A stretch of DNA of 5,913 bases from Candidatus Aminicenantota bacterium (GTDB lineage Bacteria; Acidobacteriota; Aminicenantia; Aminicenantales; Saccharicenantaceae): the NCBI GenBank assembly GCA_026393955.1, contig JAPKZE010000425.1, positions 1 to 5,913 of the forward strand. Direction: 5' to 3'. Shown here piece after piece: positions 5,814-5,913 of this stretch. Made by a program: the position numbers and the translations under genes. The first letter of the stretch is position 1. Each line of letters opens with the position of its first letter. The notes beneath the pieces are model-generated. The model did no database searches and had not been told where the DNA came from. It saw nothing but the letters and a program-made list of their open reading frames with translations.

Positions 5814-5913
5814 TCAACGGTGGTAAAGGACCTTGCCGCCGACGATCGTATAGAGGACCTCGGTCCCGGGGATGTCGCCCTCGGGACAGGTCAGGATGTC
5901 GCGCGACAGGACG
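5814..5913 (-). CDS. Amidohydrolase (YtcJ/amidohydrolase-3-like), C-terminal end only
   Basis: Reading leftward from the right edge, a frame is open for 32 codons and ends with TGA at 5814-5816. The peptide runs 'VLSRDILTCPEGDIPG' and then 'TEVLYTIVGGKVLYHR'. This is the typical C-terminal signature of metal-dependent amidohydrolases of the YtcJ group, where 'vLd.Dpf.vp.eeI.dtkVl.TivGGkvvy' closes the small beta-sandwich domain. The catalytic barrel with its metal ligands is outside the window, so the substrate (an amide, or an N-acyl or cyclic compound) cannot be named and activity cannot be judged. Being only the tail of a gene, it is easy to miss. It sits 25 bases upstream of the barrel gene and is probably the first visible member of the leftward operon. 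Confidence 0.75.
   Translation of the reverse strand, partial: VLSRDILTCPEGDIPGTEVLYTIVGGKVLYHR

Overview
The window is high-GC, gene-dense bacterial chromosome. Its gene content is a zinc-ribbon Ser/Thr kinase fused to a TolB-like and TPR tail, a serine hydrolase of the class C beta-lactamase type, a YtcJ-like amidohydrolase end, and two signal-peptide outer-membrane barrel candidates. This points to a Gram-negative bacterium of the Acidobacteriota/Candidatus Aminicenantes kind. That assignment is inferred from gene style only; no rRNA or other marker is present. There are no tRNA or rRNA genes, insertion sequences, CRISPR arrays or phage genes, and no gap between genes exceeds about 100 bases.

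Left part, plus strand: the C-terminal 173 codons of a serine hydrolase end at 522. A 95-base gap follows with a good sigma70-type promoter (TTGACT, 17 bp, TATCCT with an extended -10 TG). It drives a 1037-residue membrane-anchored Ser/Thr protein kinase (618-3731) that starts at GTG 618, not at the upstream in-frame ATG at 570, which lies inside the promoter. The kinase carries an N-terminal zinc ribbon, a complete kinase domain, one membrane segment, a TolB-N/FlgO-like domain and a long TPR region.

Right part, minus strand, convergent with the kinase (15 bases between stops): reading leftward from the right edge come the last 32 codons of an amidohydrolase, a 169-residue barrel-like exported protein, an ArsM-type arsenite S-adenosylmethionine methyltransferase, and another 169-residue exported barrel-like protein. 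The first three are separated by two gaps of 25 bases, with Shine-Dalgarno sequences AGGAGA and AAGGAGG inside them, and look like one operon. The last gene lies 94 bases further on, behind a perfect TATAAT box, and may have its own promoter.

Functionally, the kinase is probably a transmembrane signalling protein whose C-terminal half is a protein-interaction platform. The arsM gene suggests arsenic methylation, but no arsR, arsB/acr3 or arsC is visible here. I see no convincing novel multi-gene system; the more notable points are the kinase's architecture and promoter, and arsM sitting between exported barrel genes.
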